From Candidatus Thiothrix putei (lineage in GTDB: Bacteria; Pseudomonadota; Gammaproteobacteria; Thiotrichales; Thiotrichaceae): a stretch of DNA of 64,000 nt. The stretch spans positions 2,462,001-2,526,000 of the forward strand of contig CP124756.1 in the NCBI GenBank assembly GCA_029972225.1, in the 5' to 3' direction. How positions within the stretch are numbered: position 1 is the first letter of the stretch; every line of letters starts with the position of its first letter. Below are positions 47,337-57,102 of this stretch, one piece after another. The translations under genes were made by a program, and so were the position numbers. The notes under the pieces were generated by a model that worked only from the letters and a program-made list of their open reading frames with translations, was not told the origin of the DNA and ran no database searches.

Positions 47337-48542
47337 CAGACTTCCTCCCCTTCCATGACATCGCCCACAATCCAAGTGTCTTTGCTGCCACCGCCTTGCG
47401 ACGAATTAACCACCAAGGAACCTTCCACCAAAGCCACACGGGTCAAACCGCCAGCAGTAACAAAAATGTCCTTACCGCTGAGGATGAACGGGCGTAAATC
47501 GACGTGGCGCGGGGCAATTTTAATGCGGCTTTTCGGATCAGAAGTACGGCGATGCACATCTGCGTCGCTATCGGTTTCGCACGAAGTCGGTGTCACCGAC
47601 AAACTCAAGGTCGGTTGGGCAATGTAATTGTTAGGGGCTTCCTGAATCAGCTTGCGGAATTCCTCGACTTTTTCAGCAGTGGAATGTGCCCCCCCAACAT
47701 GCCGTACCCACCGGATTCGTTGGCAGGTTTCACCACCAATTCGGCGAGGTGTTCCAACACGTAAGCACGGTCTTCGTCACGACGGCACACGTAAGTCGGC
47801 ACATTCGGCAAGCTCGGCTAAAGCATGTTCAAAGTAGGCGGAGTTGTAGATGCCGGGGGTCATCAACGCAATGGTCGGGTCATCCAAATCGGGGCGTAAC
47901 GATGCGAGCATTTCATACAATTGCGCGGGGGTAATTACTGACTGGACGAATCGGCAAGGTGTTGAAAATTTCCGGCAGCACCCTTTTGGTGATATTGCGG
48001 TTTTACAGCATGTACGCCACGCCAGACGGTACACGCAAGTTGTCTTCCAACACATACAACACGCCATCGCTGTGGCGCACCAAATCGGAGCCGCAAATAT
48101 TTGCCCAAACACCGTGCGGTGGGGTCATGCCGATGCACGCTTTTCGATAGCCTTTGGATTGCAGCACGATGTCAGCGGGCATTACGCCATCTTTGAGGAT
48201 CTTGCCACCGTTGTAAATATCCTGAATGAACATATTCAGTGCGCGGATGCGTTGCTTCAGCCCTATTTCGGTGCGATCCCATTCCGTCGCGGGGATAATG
48301 CGCGGAATAATGTCGAATGGCCAAGCGCGGTCAATGTTGCCTGCATCGCTATAAACCGTGAAGGTGATGCCCATTTCGCGGATAACAGCCTCGGATTCCT
48401 GCACACATTGGCGAAAACGGTCGGGGGTAAGGTGACGTAAATATTCGACCAGCTTGTAGCTGGCCTCACGCGGCTGATGCAGCGCAGCAATCAGTTCGTC
48501 ATACAACGAACCGGGATCGTACTGATTCCATTCTTTTTTCAT
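47336..48542 (-). pseudogene. Circularly permuted ATP-grasp (DUF404/407) gene, heavily degraded
   Basis: The N-terminal 179 codons (48542-48003) are clean: YDELIAALHQPREAS, AWPFDIIPRIIPATEW, GMTPPHGVWANICGSDLV and YVLEDNLRVPSGVAYML. A stop then falls where the family has Glu (MLxNRNITKRVLPEIF). A one-base insertion in a C run near 47926-47930 follows. After MTPGIYNSAYFEHA about 130 residues are missing, and the frame resumes at [36 protein letters not shown]. Another frame change follows in the G run near 47685-47695, and the last part ([12 protein letters not shown] ... [12 protein letters not shown]) ends at 47336. These are multiple independent lesions, so it is a true pseudogene. Confidence 0.88.
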
Positions 48543-48604
48543 AATAATGTTCCGAGCGAAAATCGACGTTATTGTTATAATTCACTAGCAAGATTCATGC
48601 CCAA

Positions 48605-48626
48605 CCCTTCCCGTTAGCAGGAAGGG
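48605..48626. terminator. Hairpin between cyclophilin and ATP-grasp genes
   Basis: A seven-base perfect stem (CCCTTCC with GGAAGGG) around an eight-base loop, 19 bases past the cyclophilin stop (48645). No T run follows on the minus strand. Confidence 0.4.
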
Positions 48627-48644
48627 AGGAACATAAAGAAGCGA

Positions 48645-49268
48645 TTACTCGACTACAGAAACCTTAGTCATAATGATCGGCTGCACAGGTACATCGCCGT
48701 GTGGGCCGAAATTGCCTGTTTTCACGCCAACGATAGCATCAACTACATCCATGCCTTCGGTTACTTTACCAAATACCGCATAGCCCCAACCTTGTGGTGT
48801 TTCGGAGCGGAAGTTCAGGAAATCGTTGTTGTTAACGTTGATAAAGAACTGTGAAGATGCTGAATGCGGGTCATTAGTACGCGCCATTGCCAAGGTACCA
48901 CGGTCATTTTTCAGACCATTGTTGGCTTCGTTCTTCACTGGAGGACGCTTGTCTGCTTTTTCCTTCATGGTTTCAGAAAAACCACCGCCTTGAATCATAA
49001 AGCCCGGAATAACACGGTGAAAAATCGTACCGTTGTAAAAACCTTCATTGACATAAGCCAGAATATTTTCGACGGTTTTGGGTGCAGCGTTAGCGTCCAA
49101 TTCAACTGTAATGTTGCCTTTGGTGGTTTCGATCAGAATAGTAGACATTTTATCTCCAGATTTGGATGGTTCAGCGGCCTTGTCAGCGACTTTATCGGCG
49201 GCATTGCAGCCAACAGAAGCGAACAGGCCAATCATCATGGCAAAAAGAAAACTTACAACACGTTTCAT
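48645..49268 (-). CDS. Cyclophilin-type peptidyl-prolyl isomerase, probable lipoprotein
   Basis: 207 aa. The N-terminus [21 protein letters not shown] is a signal with a lipobox-like SVGC. A short charged linker then leads to the cyclophilin domain, starting [31 protein letters not shown]. Catalytic-site motifs [34 protein letters not shown] and [16 protein letters not shown] are present. It catalyses prolyl cis-trans isomerisation in the periplasm, probably membrane-anchored. An alternative is a cytoplasmic PpiB-like form starting at the internal Met before STILIE. Confidence 0.93.
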   Translation of the reverse strand: MKRVVSFLFAMMIGLFASVGCNAADKVADKAAEPSKSGDKMSTILIETTKGNITVELDANAAPKTVENILAYVNEGFYNGTIFHRVIPGFMIQGGGFSETMKEKADKRPPVKNEANNGLKNDRGTLAMARTNDPHSASSQFFINVNNNDFLNFRSETPQGWGYAVFGKVTEGMDVVDAIVGVKTGNFGPHGDVPVQPIIMTKVSVVE

Positions 49269-49341
49269 GCATAAACCCCGTATTTTTGATTGTGTTCAGG
49301 AAGTGCGCATCATACCGCGCACCACCTGTTTTTCCAACCGA

Positions 49342-49731
49342 TTACGGCAGTTCGACCTTGGGTGATGGCTGCCAGCCCGCTTGGTGATGCTCGACAACTA
49401 CCGTTGTGTAAATACCACCACGTACATTCCACACCCCGGTTAAGCGCATAAAACGTGGCTCAGTCGCAGCCACCAGATCCTCTAAGATTTTATTGGTGAC
49501 AGCCTCGTGGAATGCACCCTCTTCACGGTAGCTCCACATGTACAATTTCAGGGATTTCAGTTCAACATTTTTCTGGTCAGGCACGTATTCAAGCTTGAAC
49601 TGCGCAAAATCCGGCTGACCTGTTTTTGGGCATATACACGTGAATTCCGGCATATCAATGCGGATCGTGTAATCACGCTGTGGGTTAGGGTTAGGGAAAG
49701 TTTCAAGGTCTTTGCTGGGGCGTGTGGACAT
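49342..49731 (-). CDS. queF: NADPH-dependent 7-cyano-7-deazaguanine reductase, short type
   Basis: A 129-aa enzyme of the short (unimodular) QueF class that reduces preQ0 to preQ1 in queuosine synthesis. The sequence [16 protein letters not shown] holds the catalytic Cys (about 34) and Asp (about 41). [23 protein letters not shown] contains the QueF motif E(S/L)K(S)hK(L)Y. It stands alone; no other queuosine gene or preQ1 riboswitch was recognised next to it. Confidence 0.96.
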   Translation of the reverse strand: MSTRPSKDLETFPNPNPQRDYTIRIDMPEFTCICPKTGQPDFAQFKLEYVPDQKNVELKSLKLYMWSYREEGAFHEAVTNKILEDLVAATEPRFMRLTGVWNVRGGIYTTVVVEHHQAGWQPSPKVELP

Positions 49732-49832
49732 GGTTGCTCCTGTGCCTCCCGATGAACAGTCGGGAGAAGTTGAAAAGGCACAGGTTTATACCACGATACC
49801 GGCATTTGTCCAGAACCATGGCATTTAACCAT

Positions 49833-52157
49833 TTAAAAAATGGTCATTAACCTTAAGCCAAGAACAAAGACCAAGGCTGCAACCAACCCCGTGACAGCAC
49901 CTTTGATAAACACGCTTTGTACTCCGGCGGCGTACTTAACCACGCTTTTATCGAGTTTGTCGATTTGGCGATCCCGTTGGGCAATGATTAAATCACGTTG
50001 ATGCAGCGCTTCATCACGGTTCTGCAATTGCTGAAGCTGTTCTTTCAGCGTGTTTTCCAACGATTGAATGCGTAACGTTAATTCCTGAAGGCGTTCATCA
50101 CGACGGCGAATATGCGCTTCTTTGGCAATAATCGTTTGATCACGGTCATGCACACTGGTATCGCGTTTATGGAGTTGCTCATCACGTGCCTGAAGCTGAG
50201 CATCGCGCAAGGAAAGCGTGGTATCGCGCTCATGCAGGCTACTATCACGCTTTGCCACTTCAGTATCACGTAGGTGAATCTGTTGATCACGTGCTTGTAA
50301 TGCCTCTTCTTTGTGCTGGAGGTGCAAATCACGCTGTTCGAGTTGCGCATCACGCTCGGCGATGGTGGCATCACGTTCTGCGATGGTTTCTTCACGTTCT
50401 GAAAGAAACTCATCGCGATCTTGCACCGTTTGGTCACGAAGCTGTAACTGCACATCACGTTCTGCAATGCTTTGATCCCGCAGATGCACTTCGAGTTGCA
50501 GGTTACGTACTTGCTCATCGCGGGCAGAAATTTCCGTGTCACGCACTTGCAGACTCGTATCGCGCTCTGTCAGGAACTCACCTAAGGTTTGGATGTGTTG
50601 GTCGCGCTCATTCAAAGAAGTATCCCGCTGCTGAACGGTATGATCACGCTCAGTCAGTTGAAAGTCACGTTCCCTTATGGTGTCGTCACGTTGCTGAATA
50701 GCGGCATTACGCTCTGTAAGCAGCGAATCCCGGAAATGAATGGTTTCGTCACGCTCCTGCATTTGCCCGTTGAGTTGCGCAATATGCCCATCGCGTTCTT
50801 TGATGCTGTGATCCCGTTCGCCGATGGTGACATCACGGCTTTGCATTTGGGAATCACGTAACTGCAATTGCTTGTCACGTTCGCGCAGTTGCAAGTCTTG
50901 CCCACTGATGCGCGTGTCACGCTCACGCAACGAAATATCACGTTCCTTCAGGCGGCGATCACGTTCTGTAATTTGCACATCACGTTCTTCAACCGTGCGA
51001 TCACGGCTAGACAGGCGGGTATCACGATCCCGCAGGTCTTCGTCAGCTTTGTTAATGCGTTCATCACGCATCATTAATTGGCGATCACGCTCCGTAAGCT
51101 GGCTATCGCGTGCCTGTAAGTGATCTTCTAGTTCACGGATGGTTTGCAGAAAATCCAACCCTTGCTGATCACGACTACGAATCGCCTCTTCCCGCAAACG
51201 CAATTCGTTATCACGCTCAGCAACCGTGCGATCGCGTTCGCTGATTTCCCGATCACGCTGGCTTAAGGTTGCATCACGCTTTTCTACTTGCTGCTGCTGA
51301 ATACCGATGCGCTGATCACGCTCTTGCAGCAGACTGGCTTTTTCCTTCAGTAACAGTTCACGGGCTTGAATTTGCTGATCACGCTCCGCAATGGTGCGAT
51401 CACGGGATTGTAAGTGCTGATTCGCCAGATCAATATGGGAATCGCGGGCAGCCAACTGGCGGTCACGTTCCGAGAGGTGGTTATCCCGTTCGCTCAGGTG
51501 TTTGTCACGTTCCTTGAGCATTTTTTCCTGCTCTAAGGTTTGGCGGGTACGTTCCTGCAATAAAGTTTCGCGATCCAACAATTGCTGGTCTTTTTTGATA
51601 ATGCTGTCATCACGGCTTTGCAGCAGCTTATCTTTACTTTGAATGGCTTGGTCGATACGTGACAGCGAACGGTCTTTGTCTTCAAGACTGCGGTCACGCA
51701 TTTGGATTTGCAGTTCTTTTTCCTGCAACAATTTTTCGTAATGTGCTAAGTTTTGTTCGAGGTTATTTAAGCGGGTTTCGCGATCCTCCAGCATGGTATC
51801 CCGCTGTTGAACGGCACGATCCCGCGCGATCATGACGTCATCACGGTGACGTAAGGCTTTTTCCTTGTCTTCTAGCAATTGATTTTGCTGTGTTAATAGC
51901 TTTTCTTTTTCGCCCAGCAACCGTGCCAACGTTTCCATGCGTTTATCACGTTCGTCGATCCGTGCATCACGCACCCGAATGTGCCCATCTTTTTCTAGCA
52001 ATAAGCCTGATATTTCGCGCAAGCGCTGATCGCGCTCTTGTAAACGTAGCGCCAACTCATCCACGCTGGTTTTCAATGCCTGCTTATCATTCAATGTGAG
52101 ATAAACATTTGAATCCAGTTTCTTAAAAATATCGAGATCCTTTTCTTCTAATTTCAT
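49833..52157 (-). CDS. Giant heptad-repeat (RD repeat) protein with C-terminal membrane anchor
   Basis: 774 aa. After about 35 residues the protein becomes an almost unbroken series of seven-residue units of the form (E/x)-R-D-x-x-(L/I)-x, for example KERDKHLSERDNHLSERD. It runs to about residue 735, close to 100 units with a few breaks. Only one hydrophobic residue occurs per heptad, and Arg-Asp fills the other expected core position. It therefore differs from a standard coiled coil and could be a charged single helix or polar coiled coil. The end (KGAVTGLVAALVFVLGLRLMTIF) is a transmembrane helix, so the protein is tail-anchored with its long rod in the cytoplasm. AGGAAG precedes the ATG at 52157. 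I do not recognise the family. A structural, spacer or scaffolding role is a guess. Confidence 0.8.
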   Translation of the reverse strand: MKLEEKDLDIFKKLDSNVYLTLNDKQALKTSVDELALRLQERDQRLREISGLLLEKDGHIRVRDARIDERDKRMETLARLLGEKEKLLTQQNQLLEDKEKALRHRDDVMIARDRAVQQRDTMLEDRETRLNNLEQNLAHYEKLLQEKELQIQMRDRSLEDKDRSLSRIDQAIQSKDKLLQSRDDSIIKKDQQLLDRETLLQERTRQTLEQEKMLKERDKHLSERDNHLSERDRQLAARDSHIDLANQHLQSRDRTIAERDQQIQARELLLKEKASLLQERDQRIGIQQQQVEKRDATLSQRDREISERDRTVAERDNELRLREEAIRSRDQQGLDFLQTIRELEDHLQARDSQLTERDRQLMMRDERINKADEDLRDRDTRLSSRDRTVEERDVQITERDRRLKERDISLRERDTRISGQDLQLRERDKQLQLRDSQMQSRDVTIGERDHSIKERDGHIAQLNGQMQERDETIHFRDSLLTERNAAIQQRDDTIRERDFQLTERDHTVQQRDTSLNERDQHIQTLGEFLTERDTSLQVRDTEISARDEQVRNLQLEVHLRDQSIAERDVQLQLRDQTVQDRDEFLSEREETIAERDATIAERDAQLEQRDLHLQHKEEALQARDQQIHLRDTEVAKRDSSLHERDTTLSLRDAQLQARDEQLHKRDTSVHDRDQTIIAKEAHIRRRDERLQELTLRIQSLENTLKEQLQQLQNRDEALHQRDLIIAQRDRQIDKLDKSVVKYAAGVQSVFIKGAVTGLVAALVFVLGLRLMTIF

Positions 52158-52283
52158 GATTGCTTCCTAAGCACTACCAGCACGCACCATTAGCAGACAT
52201 TTGCCCTATCTGTGCAAAAACTCATGGAGAAATGCTCTGGATTTTGGCATAAATAATAATATTTCGCCATGCTACTTTTTACA

Positions 52284-54572
52284 TTAGCGATTCCACAGAT
52301 GCATTTGTGCGGTGCGCCATTCGCGTACTTGTCTATTTTCACCAGAAGCAGGGAAATCTAGGCGCAATTCCCCCGTTTCAGACGTGTTTAGCAATTTTAT
52401 ATCACGGGCAACATAACGTTGCATAACGCTAGGATGCGGATGATGAAAACGATTACGGTAGCCACTGGTCACAATACCCAAGGTTGGCGCAACCGCCTGA
52501 ATAAAGGCGGGGCTGGAAGATGTCTTACTACCATGATGCGGTAGCAATAATACCTCAGCGCGTAAGTCTGCGGCCTGCTTGACTAACCACTTCTCTGCCG
52601 GACGCTCAATATCAGCCGTTAATAATACACTGTGGTAGGCATTTGCTATTTTTAATACACAAGAACGGTTGTTTTGTGTGACATCTGGAAATTTTTCATC
52701 TGGATGCAAGAGCATGAATTCAACCCCGTCCCACTGCCATGCCTGACCGGCCGTACACAAATCGGCATGATGAGCTGGCAAGGTATCCACGCTACTGACT
52801 AACACCTGACTAACCGGCATGGCGCTCACTAGCGCCGCTGCCCCACCGCTATGATCATTATCTGCATGAGACACGACTAAGGTATCGAGTTGCGTAATAC
52901 CTTGCCCACGCAACCAGGGTAATACCACTAACGCCCCCGTATCAAAACTATCGGATACTTTAGGGCCAGTATCGAAAACCAAAGTATGATGCGCTGTTTG
53001 CACCACGCTGGCTAAACCTTGCCCAACATCCAACACGCTGACACGAAAAGCACCGTTCTCTACCTTGGGCGGTTGCCATAATACCAATGGCAACATCAGT
53101 AACATCCCCAACCAGCGTCCAGGCATTCCACGCGGCAACCACAAGATAACAAAGCCTAATAACGCCAGAAATAACCAAGGCATGGGAAGTAACGGCATGT
53201 ACATTGCCGAAAAGGGGAGCGATGCCAACCACTCCAACACCCACATCAGCCACTCCAACAAGGTAGCCGCTAGGATCCAAACCCAGCTTGCGGCTGTTGC
53301 CCACCACCCTGCCAGCACAATCCCCAACAATACCAAGGGTGTCACCACAAACGTGACGATGGGAATAGCCAACAGATTCGCTAAGGGCGAACTCAACGAA
53401 ATCATCCCGAAAAAACCAGCAGCCAAAGGAATCGTCCCCAGTGATAACACCAACTGCATCCACACCACTGCGGATTTGCCCAGTTTACGTTGGCGTATTC
53501 CCAACCATACCAGTAACGCCACCGTTGAAAACGATAACCAAAAACCCACGGATAAACTGGCTAACGGGTCAAGCAATAACACCAGCAACAAAGCAAGACT
53601 CATGGTGACACTGAACGGCACGTGTCGTCGCCACACCAAACCCGCCATAACCACCAGCAACATAATCAAGGTACGCTGGGTTGGAATATTAAAGCCCGCT
53701 AGCAATGCATAACCCGTTGCCAACACACCACCGGTTAAGGCTGCTGCTACCCGTAAGGGCAACCACAAATACAACATAGGGAACAAACGCCAGACTCCCC
53801 AAACCGGCAAAATACCCAAACTCGCCACCATCGTGATATGCAAACCCGAAATCGCTAACAGATGAATCGTGCCGGTTTTGCGCAACACATCCCATTGTTG
53901 CTGAGGAATCGCTTCGGTATAGGCAATTGCCAACCCCTGCACCAACCCGGTCATCTCGGAACCTGACAAGGCCGTCGCAATTTTTTCCTGCAAATGCTGG
54001 CGCAGATGATTCGGTTGCCACCAATCGGCTGCGTCTAAGCGTTGATTATCCGCAGACTTGCGCACATAGCCACTTCCTCCAATGCGTTGCGTAAACAACC
54101 ATTGCTCATAGTCAAAACCATTAGGGTTCATGAAACCGTTAGGGCGTTTAGCGCGTATCAGCAATTGCCAGCGCTCACCCGCACGAATAAAAGGAACATC
54201 ATCCGCATACCAAGCTACCTTTAAATGTCCACGGTAATGTGGCGTATCAGCCGCAAACAGAAAACTTAAGCCATCAACCCGCTGTTCCGGCACATCAGCA
54301 ACCATACCCGTTAGGAGAATGTCCTCACCTTCCCAAGCTTCCGGCAACCAATCCGCCCGTACCCCATGTGCAACCCATAAGGCGTAAACACTACCCAGCA
54401 ACATCCCTGCCAATAGCGTCACCGCAACCCAACGCCGGTACAAACTCAAACCCACAATCAAGCCCGTGAGACTCGCAACAACACCCCAAAACAGTGCATC
54501 CATAACCGGTAGACGCGGCAAAACCAGCAACACCAACGTGCCTATAAAAAAACTCACTGAAAAGGTGCGCAT
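52284..54572 (-). CDS. comEC: ComEC/Rec2 DNA-uptake channel protein
   Basis: A 762-aa polytopic inner-membrane protein that carries single-stranded DNA across the cytoplasmic membrane during natural transformation. An N-terminal DUF4131 region with TM segments and an OB-like stretch is followed by the Competence domain (GLVQGLAIAYTEAIPQQQW, HLLAISGLHITMVASLG). The C-terminal metallo-beta-lactamase-like domain has DVGQGLASVVQT and VSHADNDHSGGAAAL (HxDxDH) and ends HPSVMQRYVARDIKLL. The ATG at 54572 is used; a TTG at 54581 is the alternative. No other competence genes lie nearby. Confidence 0.95.
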   Translation of the reverse strand: MRTFSVSFFIGTLVLLVLPRLPVMDALFWGVVASLTGLIVGLSLYRRWVAVTLLAGMLLGSVYALWVAHGVRADWLPEAWEGEDILLTGMVADVPEQRVDGLSFLFAADTPHYRGHLKVAWYADDVPFIRAGERWQLLIRAKRPNGFMNPNGFDYEQWLFTQRIGGSGYVRKSADNQRLDAADWWQPNHLRQHLQEKIATALSGSEMTGLVQGLAIAYTEAIPQQQWDVLRKTGTIHLLAISGLHITMVASLGILPVWGVWRLFPMLYLWLPLRVAAALTGGVLATGYALLAGFNIPTQRTLIMLLVVMAGLVWRRHVPFSVTMSLALLLVLLLDPLASLSVGFWLSFSTVALLVWLGIRQRKLGKSAVVWMQLVLSLGTIPLAAGFFGMISLSSPLANLLAIPIVTFVVTPLVLLGIVLAGWWATAASWVWILAATLLEWLMWVLEWLASLPFSAMYMPLLPMPWLFLALLGFVILWLPRGMPGRWLGMLLMLPLVLWQPPKVENGAFRVSVLDVGQGLASVVQTAHHTLVFDTGPKVSDSFDTGALVVLPWLRGQGITQLDTLVVSHADNDHSGGAAALVSAMPVSQVLVSSVDTLPAHHADLCTAGQAWQWDGVEFMLLHPDEKFPDVTQNNRSCVLKIANAYHSVLLTADIERPAEKWLVKQAADLRAEVLLLPHHGSKTSSSPAFIQAVAPTLGIVTSGYRNRFHHPHPSVMQRYVARDIKLLNTSETGELRLDFPASGENRQVREWRTAQMHLWNR

Positions 54573-54627
54573 ATTTCGCAAACCATGGATAATGAATAAC
54601 CTTTATTCTTATTGCTGTTAAAACTTC

Positions 54628-55167
54628 ATGCCGCGAAAATTTCTGCGTAAACTGTTTCCCGACCCTGAGAAACTCAAAGAGCACAAACATCTTCAGTTTT
54701 TAGGGGATACGCTGCATTTGCCTTGTCTGTGGCATTTGAATCGACGGAATGTTGCCTCAGCATTTGCTATCGGGCTGTTTTGCATGTGGATTCCTGTACC
54801 ATTCCAGTCCATTATCGCCGCATTATTAGCCGTTTTTTTCCGTGCAAACCTGCCCTTAGCCGTCGTCTTAGTCTTTGTCACCAATCCCGTCACCATGCCC
54901 CCAATGCTCTATGCAGCTTACTTGTTAGGGGCTGCCATCGTCGGGCATCCTCCTGCGGGTTTCAACTTTGAACCCAGCCTTGACTGGTTAATGAATGGAC
55001 TGATATTAATCTGGAAACCGTTTTTACTCGGTATCTTCATTAGTGCGGTGTTGTCATCCATCTCAGGCTATTACATGGTTCATCTATTGTGGCGCTTGCA
55101 CCTGATCCGACATTTAAAAGAGCGGCGCGAACGCAAACACCGTAAAACACCACCGCCGCAAGACTAA
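54628..55167 (+). CDS. DUF2062 membrane protein
   Basis: 179 aa with the DUF2062 layout: a short N-terminal region ([25 protein letters not shown]), then [43 protein letters not shown]. The conserved [21 protein letters not shown] follows, and a last TM pair precedes a basic tail. Function is unknown. It is transcribed away from comEC and overlaps the lolD end by four bases, so the two converge. Confidence 0.88.
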   Translation: MPRKFLRKLFPDPEKLKEHKHLQFLGDTLHLPCLWHLNRRNVASAFAIGLFCMWIPVPFQSIIAALLAVFFRANLPLAVVLVFVTNPVTMPPMLYAAYLLGAAIVGHPPAGFNFEPSLDWLMNGLILIWKPFLLGIFISAVLSSISGYYMVHLLWRLHLIRHLKERRERKHRKTPPPQD

Positions 55168-55844
55168 GCATGACTCAACACACCATCGGTCAAGCGATAC
55201 ACCGTATCCATTTTTGCAGCCAATTGCAGGTCATGCGTGACCACCACAAACGCGGTTCCCAAAGAATCATTCAAACTCTGCATCAAATTAAATACATTCT
55301 CAGCCGTGTGGTGATCCAAGTTACCCGTAGGTTCGTCGGCTAATACCGCTTGCGGGCGTGTCACCAAAGCACGGGCAATCGCCGCACGCTGACGTTCCCC
55401 ACCAGACAGTTGCGCCGGTTTATGGTTGAGTCGCTCTTTTAAACCTACCTTCGTCAACATATCCGCTGCCTGAGCGCTGGCTTCTGCGACTTTTACCCCA
55501 CGAATCAACAGCGGCATTGCTACATTTTCCAATGCGGTAAATTCAGGTAGCAAATGATGAAACTGGTAAATAAAGCCCATTGACTCATTACGCAACACCC
55601 CCCGTTCTGTATCCGATAACTGATCCATGCGCTTGCCTAGCACTTCCACATGCCCTGAGGATGGCAAATCCAAGCCCCCCATCAAATGCAACAAAGTGCT
55701 TTTACCACTACCGGAACTACCTAAAATTGCTACTTTTTCACCCGCATGAATCTGTAAATCCACCCCGCGTAACACTTCCACGTCTAAACGGCCTTCCGTG
55801 AAGCGCTTGCCCAGTTGTTGGCAGGAAATAATCACCTTACTCAT
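55164..55844 (-). CDS. lolD: Lipoprotein-releasing ABC ATPase
   Basis: A 226-aa LolD-type ATPase. Walker A is GSSGSGKST, the signature is [15 protein letters not shown], Walker B is [19 protein letters not shown], and the His switch is [33 protein letters not shown] is the LolD motif that contacts LolC/E. The start at 55844 overlaps the upstream permease stop by eight bases. With the two permeases it extracts mature lipoproteins from the inner membrane for delivery to the outer membrane. Confidence 0.96.
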   Translation of the reverse strand: MSKVIISCQQLGKRFTEGRLDVEVLRGVDLQIHAGEKVAILGSSGSGKSTLLHLMGGLDLPSSGHVEVLGKRMDQLSDTERGVLRNESMGFIYQFHHLLPEFTALENVAMPLLIRGVKVAEASAQAADMLTKVGLKERLNHKPAQLSGGERQRAAIARALVTRPQAVLADEPTGNLDHHTAENVFNLMQSLNDSLGTAFVVVTHDLQLAAKMDTVYRLTDGVLSHA

Positions 55845-57102
55845 AACGCAGCGCCTCCGCAGGCTGAACTTTGGACGCACGCCAAGCAGGGTAAAGCGTC
55901 GCGAGAATCGACATAAACAGCGCACTCAAGGCAATCACCATGACATCACCGGGATTCACCCGTGATTCGAGTTCGCTAATAAAATAAACATCGGCATTAA
56001 TGAAATGCGTATCAAACAGACGCTCCAGAAACGGCACAATCACATCCAGATTCGTCGCCAGCAACACGCCCAACACAACCCCAATCAGGGTTCCGAACAC
56101 ACCGATCAGTGTCCCTTGCACCATAAAAATTTTCATGATACGACCCGATGACAAGCCTAAAGTACGTAAGATAGCAATATCGCCTTCCTTATCGGTGACA
56201 ACCATCACTAACGTTGACACCAAATTAAACGCAGCCACGGCAATGATCAGCAATAAAATAATGAACATCACCGATTTTTGCGCTTGAATTGCCTTGAACT
56301 GGTTTTTGTTCAAATTCGTCCAATCATTGGCCCACATATCCGGCCATGCAGACCCCATGCGTTGCAAGATGGTTTGTGCCATTTGTGGCGCAAGATACAA
56401 ATCACTCAACGTCATGCGCAAACCCGTGACATCGCCCGCCATTTCAAATGTTTTGGCGGCATCTTCAAGGTTTACATAAGCCGTGGTGGTATCAAATTGC
56501 TGCATATCCACCCGAAAAATTGCTGCAATGGTGAAACGCTGTAACGCTGGCATTTCGCCGGTTTCCAAGGCATTTTCACTGGGGCTAACCAAGGTAAGCG
56601 CATCGCCTACGTCTACTTTCAGCTCTTTTGCCATCGTTGCCCCGATAGCAACGTTAAAACTGCCCGGTTGCAGTTTGTGCATATCGCCTTTGACGACATG
56701 CTTAAAAACTGTACTGACTTGCTCTTCCTGCTCCGGCACAATGCCTTGCAACACGGCAGCGCGAGCTTCATCACCCTGATTCAGCATGGCGGGCTTTTCG
56801 ATAAACGGTGAAACCGCTTTAACACCCGGAAAATTTAACAAATCCTGTTGCACTGCTTGCCAGTCGGATACCCCTAAATCGTGTTCGGATACCGTGACAT
56901 GCGCCAACATCCCCATAATACGTTCGCGCATGGTTTGCTCGAAACCGTTCATCACTGACAGTACCGTGATCAACACCAAAACGCCAATGGCGATGCCAAT
57001 CATCGAGGCCAGTGAGATGAAGGAAATGAAATGCTTCTGCCGCTGCGAGCGGGTATAGCGCAAGCCGACAAACAGCTCCATAGGCTGGAACATTTTACTC
57101 AT
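55837..57102 (-). CDS. lolE: Lipoprotein-releasing permease (LolC/LolE family), second copy
   Basis: 421 aa. The N-terminal TM helix with [37 protein letters not shown] is followed by a large periplasmic domain and three C-terminal TM helices ending [18 protein letters not shown], the family signature. The preferred start is the ATG at 57102 ([11 protein letters not shown]); a Met three codons later is possible. It overlaps both neighbours by eight bases, showing tight coupling. The lolE name is positional; it could equally be lolC. Confidence 0.93.
   Translation of the reverse strand: MSKMFQPMELFVGLRYTRSQRQKHFISFISLASMIGIAIGVLVLITVLSVMNGFEQTMRERIMGMLAHVTVSEHDLGVSDWQAVQQDLLNFPGVKAVSPFIEKPAMLNQGDEARAAVLQGIVPEQEEQVSTVFKHVVKGDMHKLQPGSFNVAIGATMAKELKVDVGDALTLVSPSENALETGEMPALQRFTIAAIFRVDMQQFDTTTAYVNLEDAAKTFEMAGDVTGLRMTLSDLYLAPQMAQTILQRMGSAWPDMWANDWTNLNKNQFKAIQAQKSVMFIILLLIIAVAAFNLVSTLVMVVTDKEGDIAILRTLGLSSGRIMKIFMVQGTLIGVFGTLIGVVLGVLLATNLDVIVPFLERLFDTHFINADVYFISELESRVNPGDVMVIALSALFMSILATLYPAWRASKVQPAEALRYE

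Noticed and set aside
49833..52157. Regularly spaced DNA repeats that might suggest a CRISPR or satellite array
   Set aside because: The 21-bp period is that of protein heptads in one uninterrupted reading frame; repeats are degenerate and there are no spacers.
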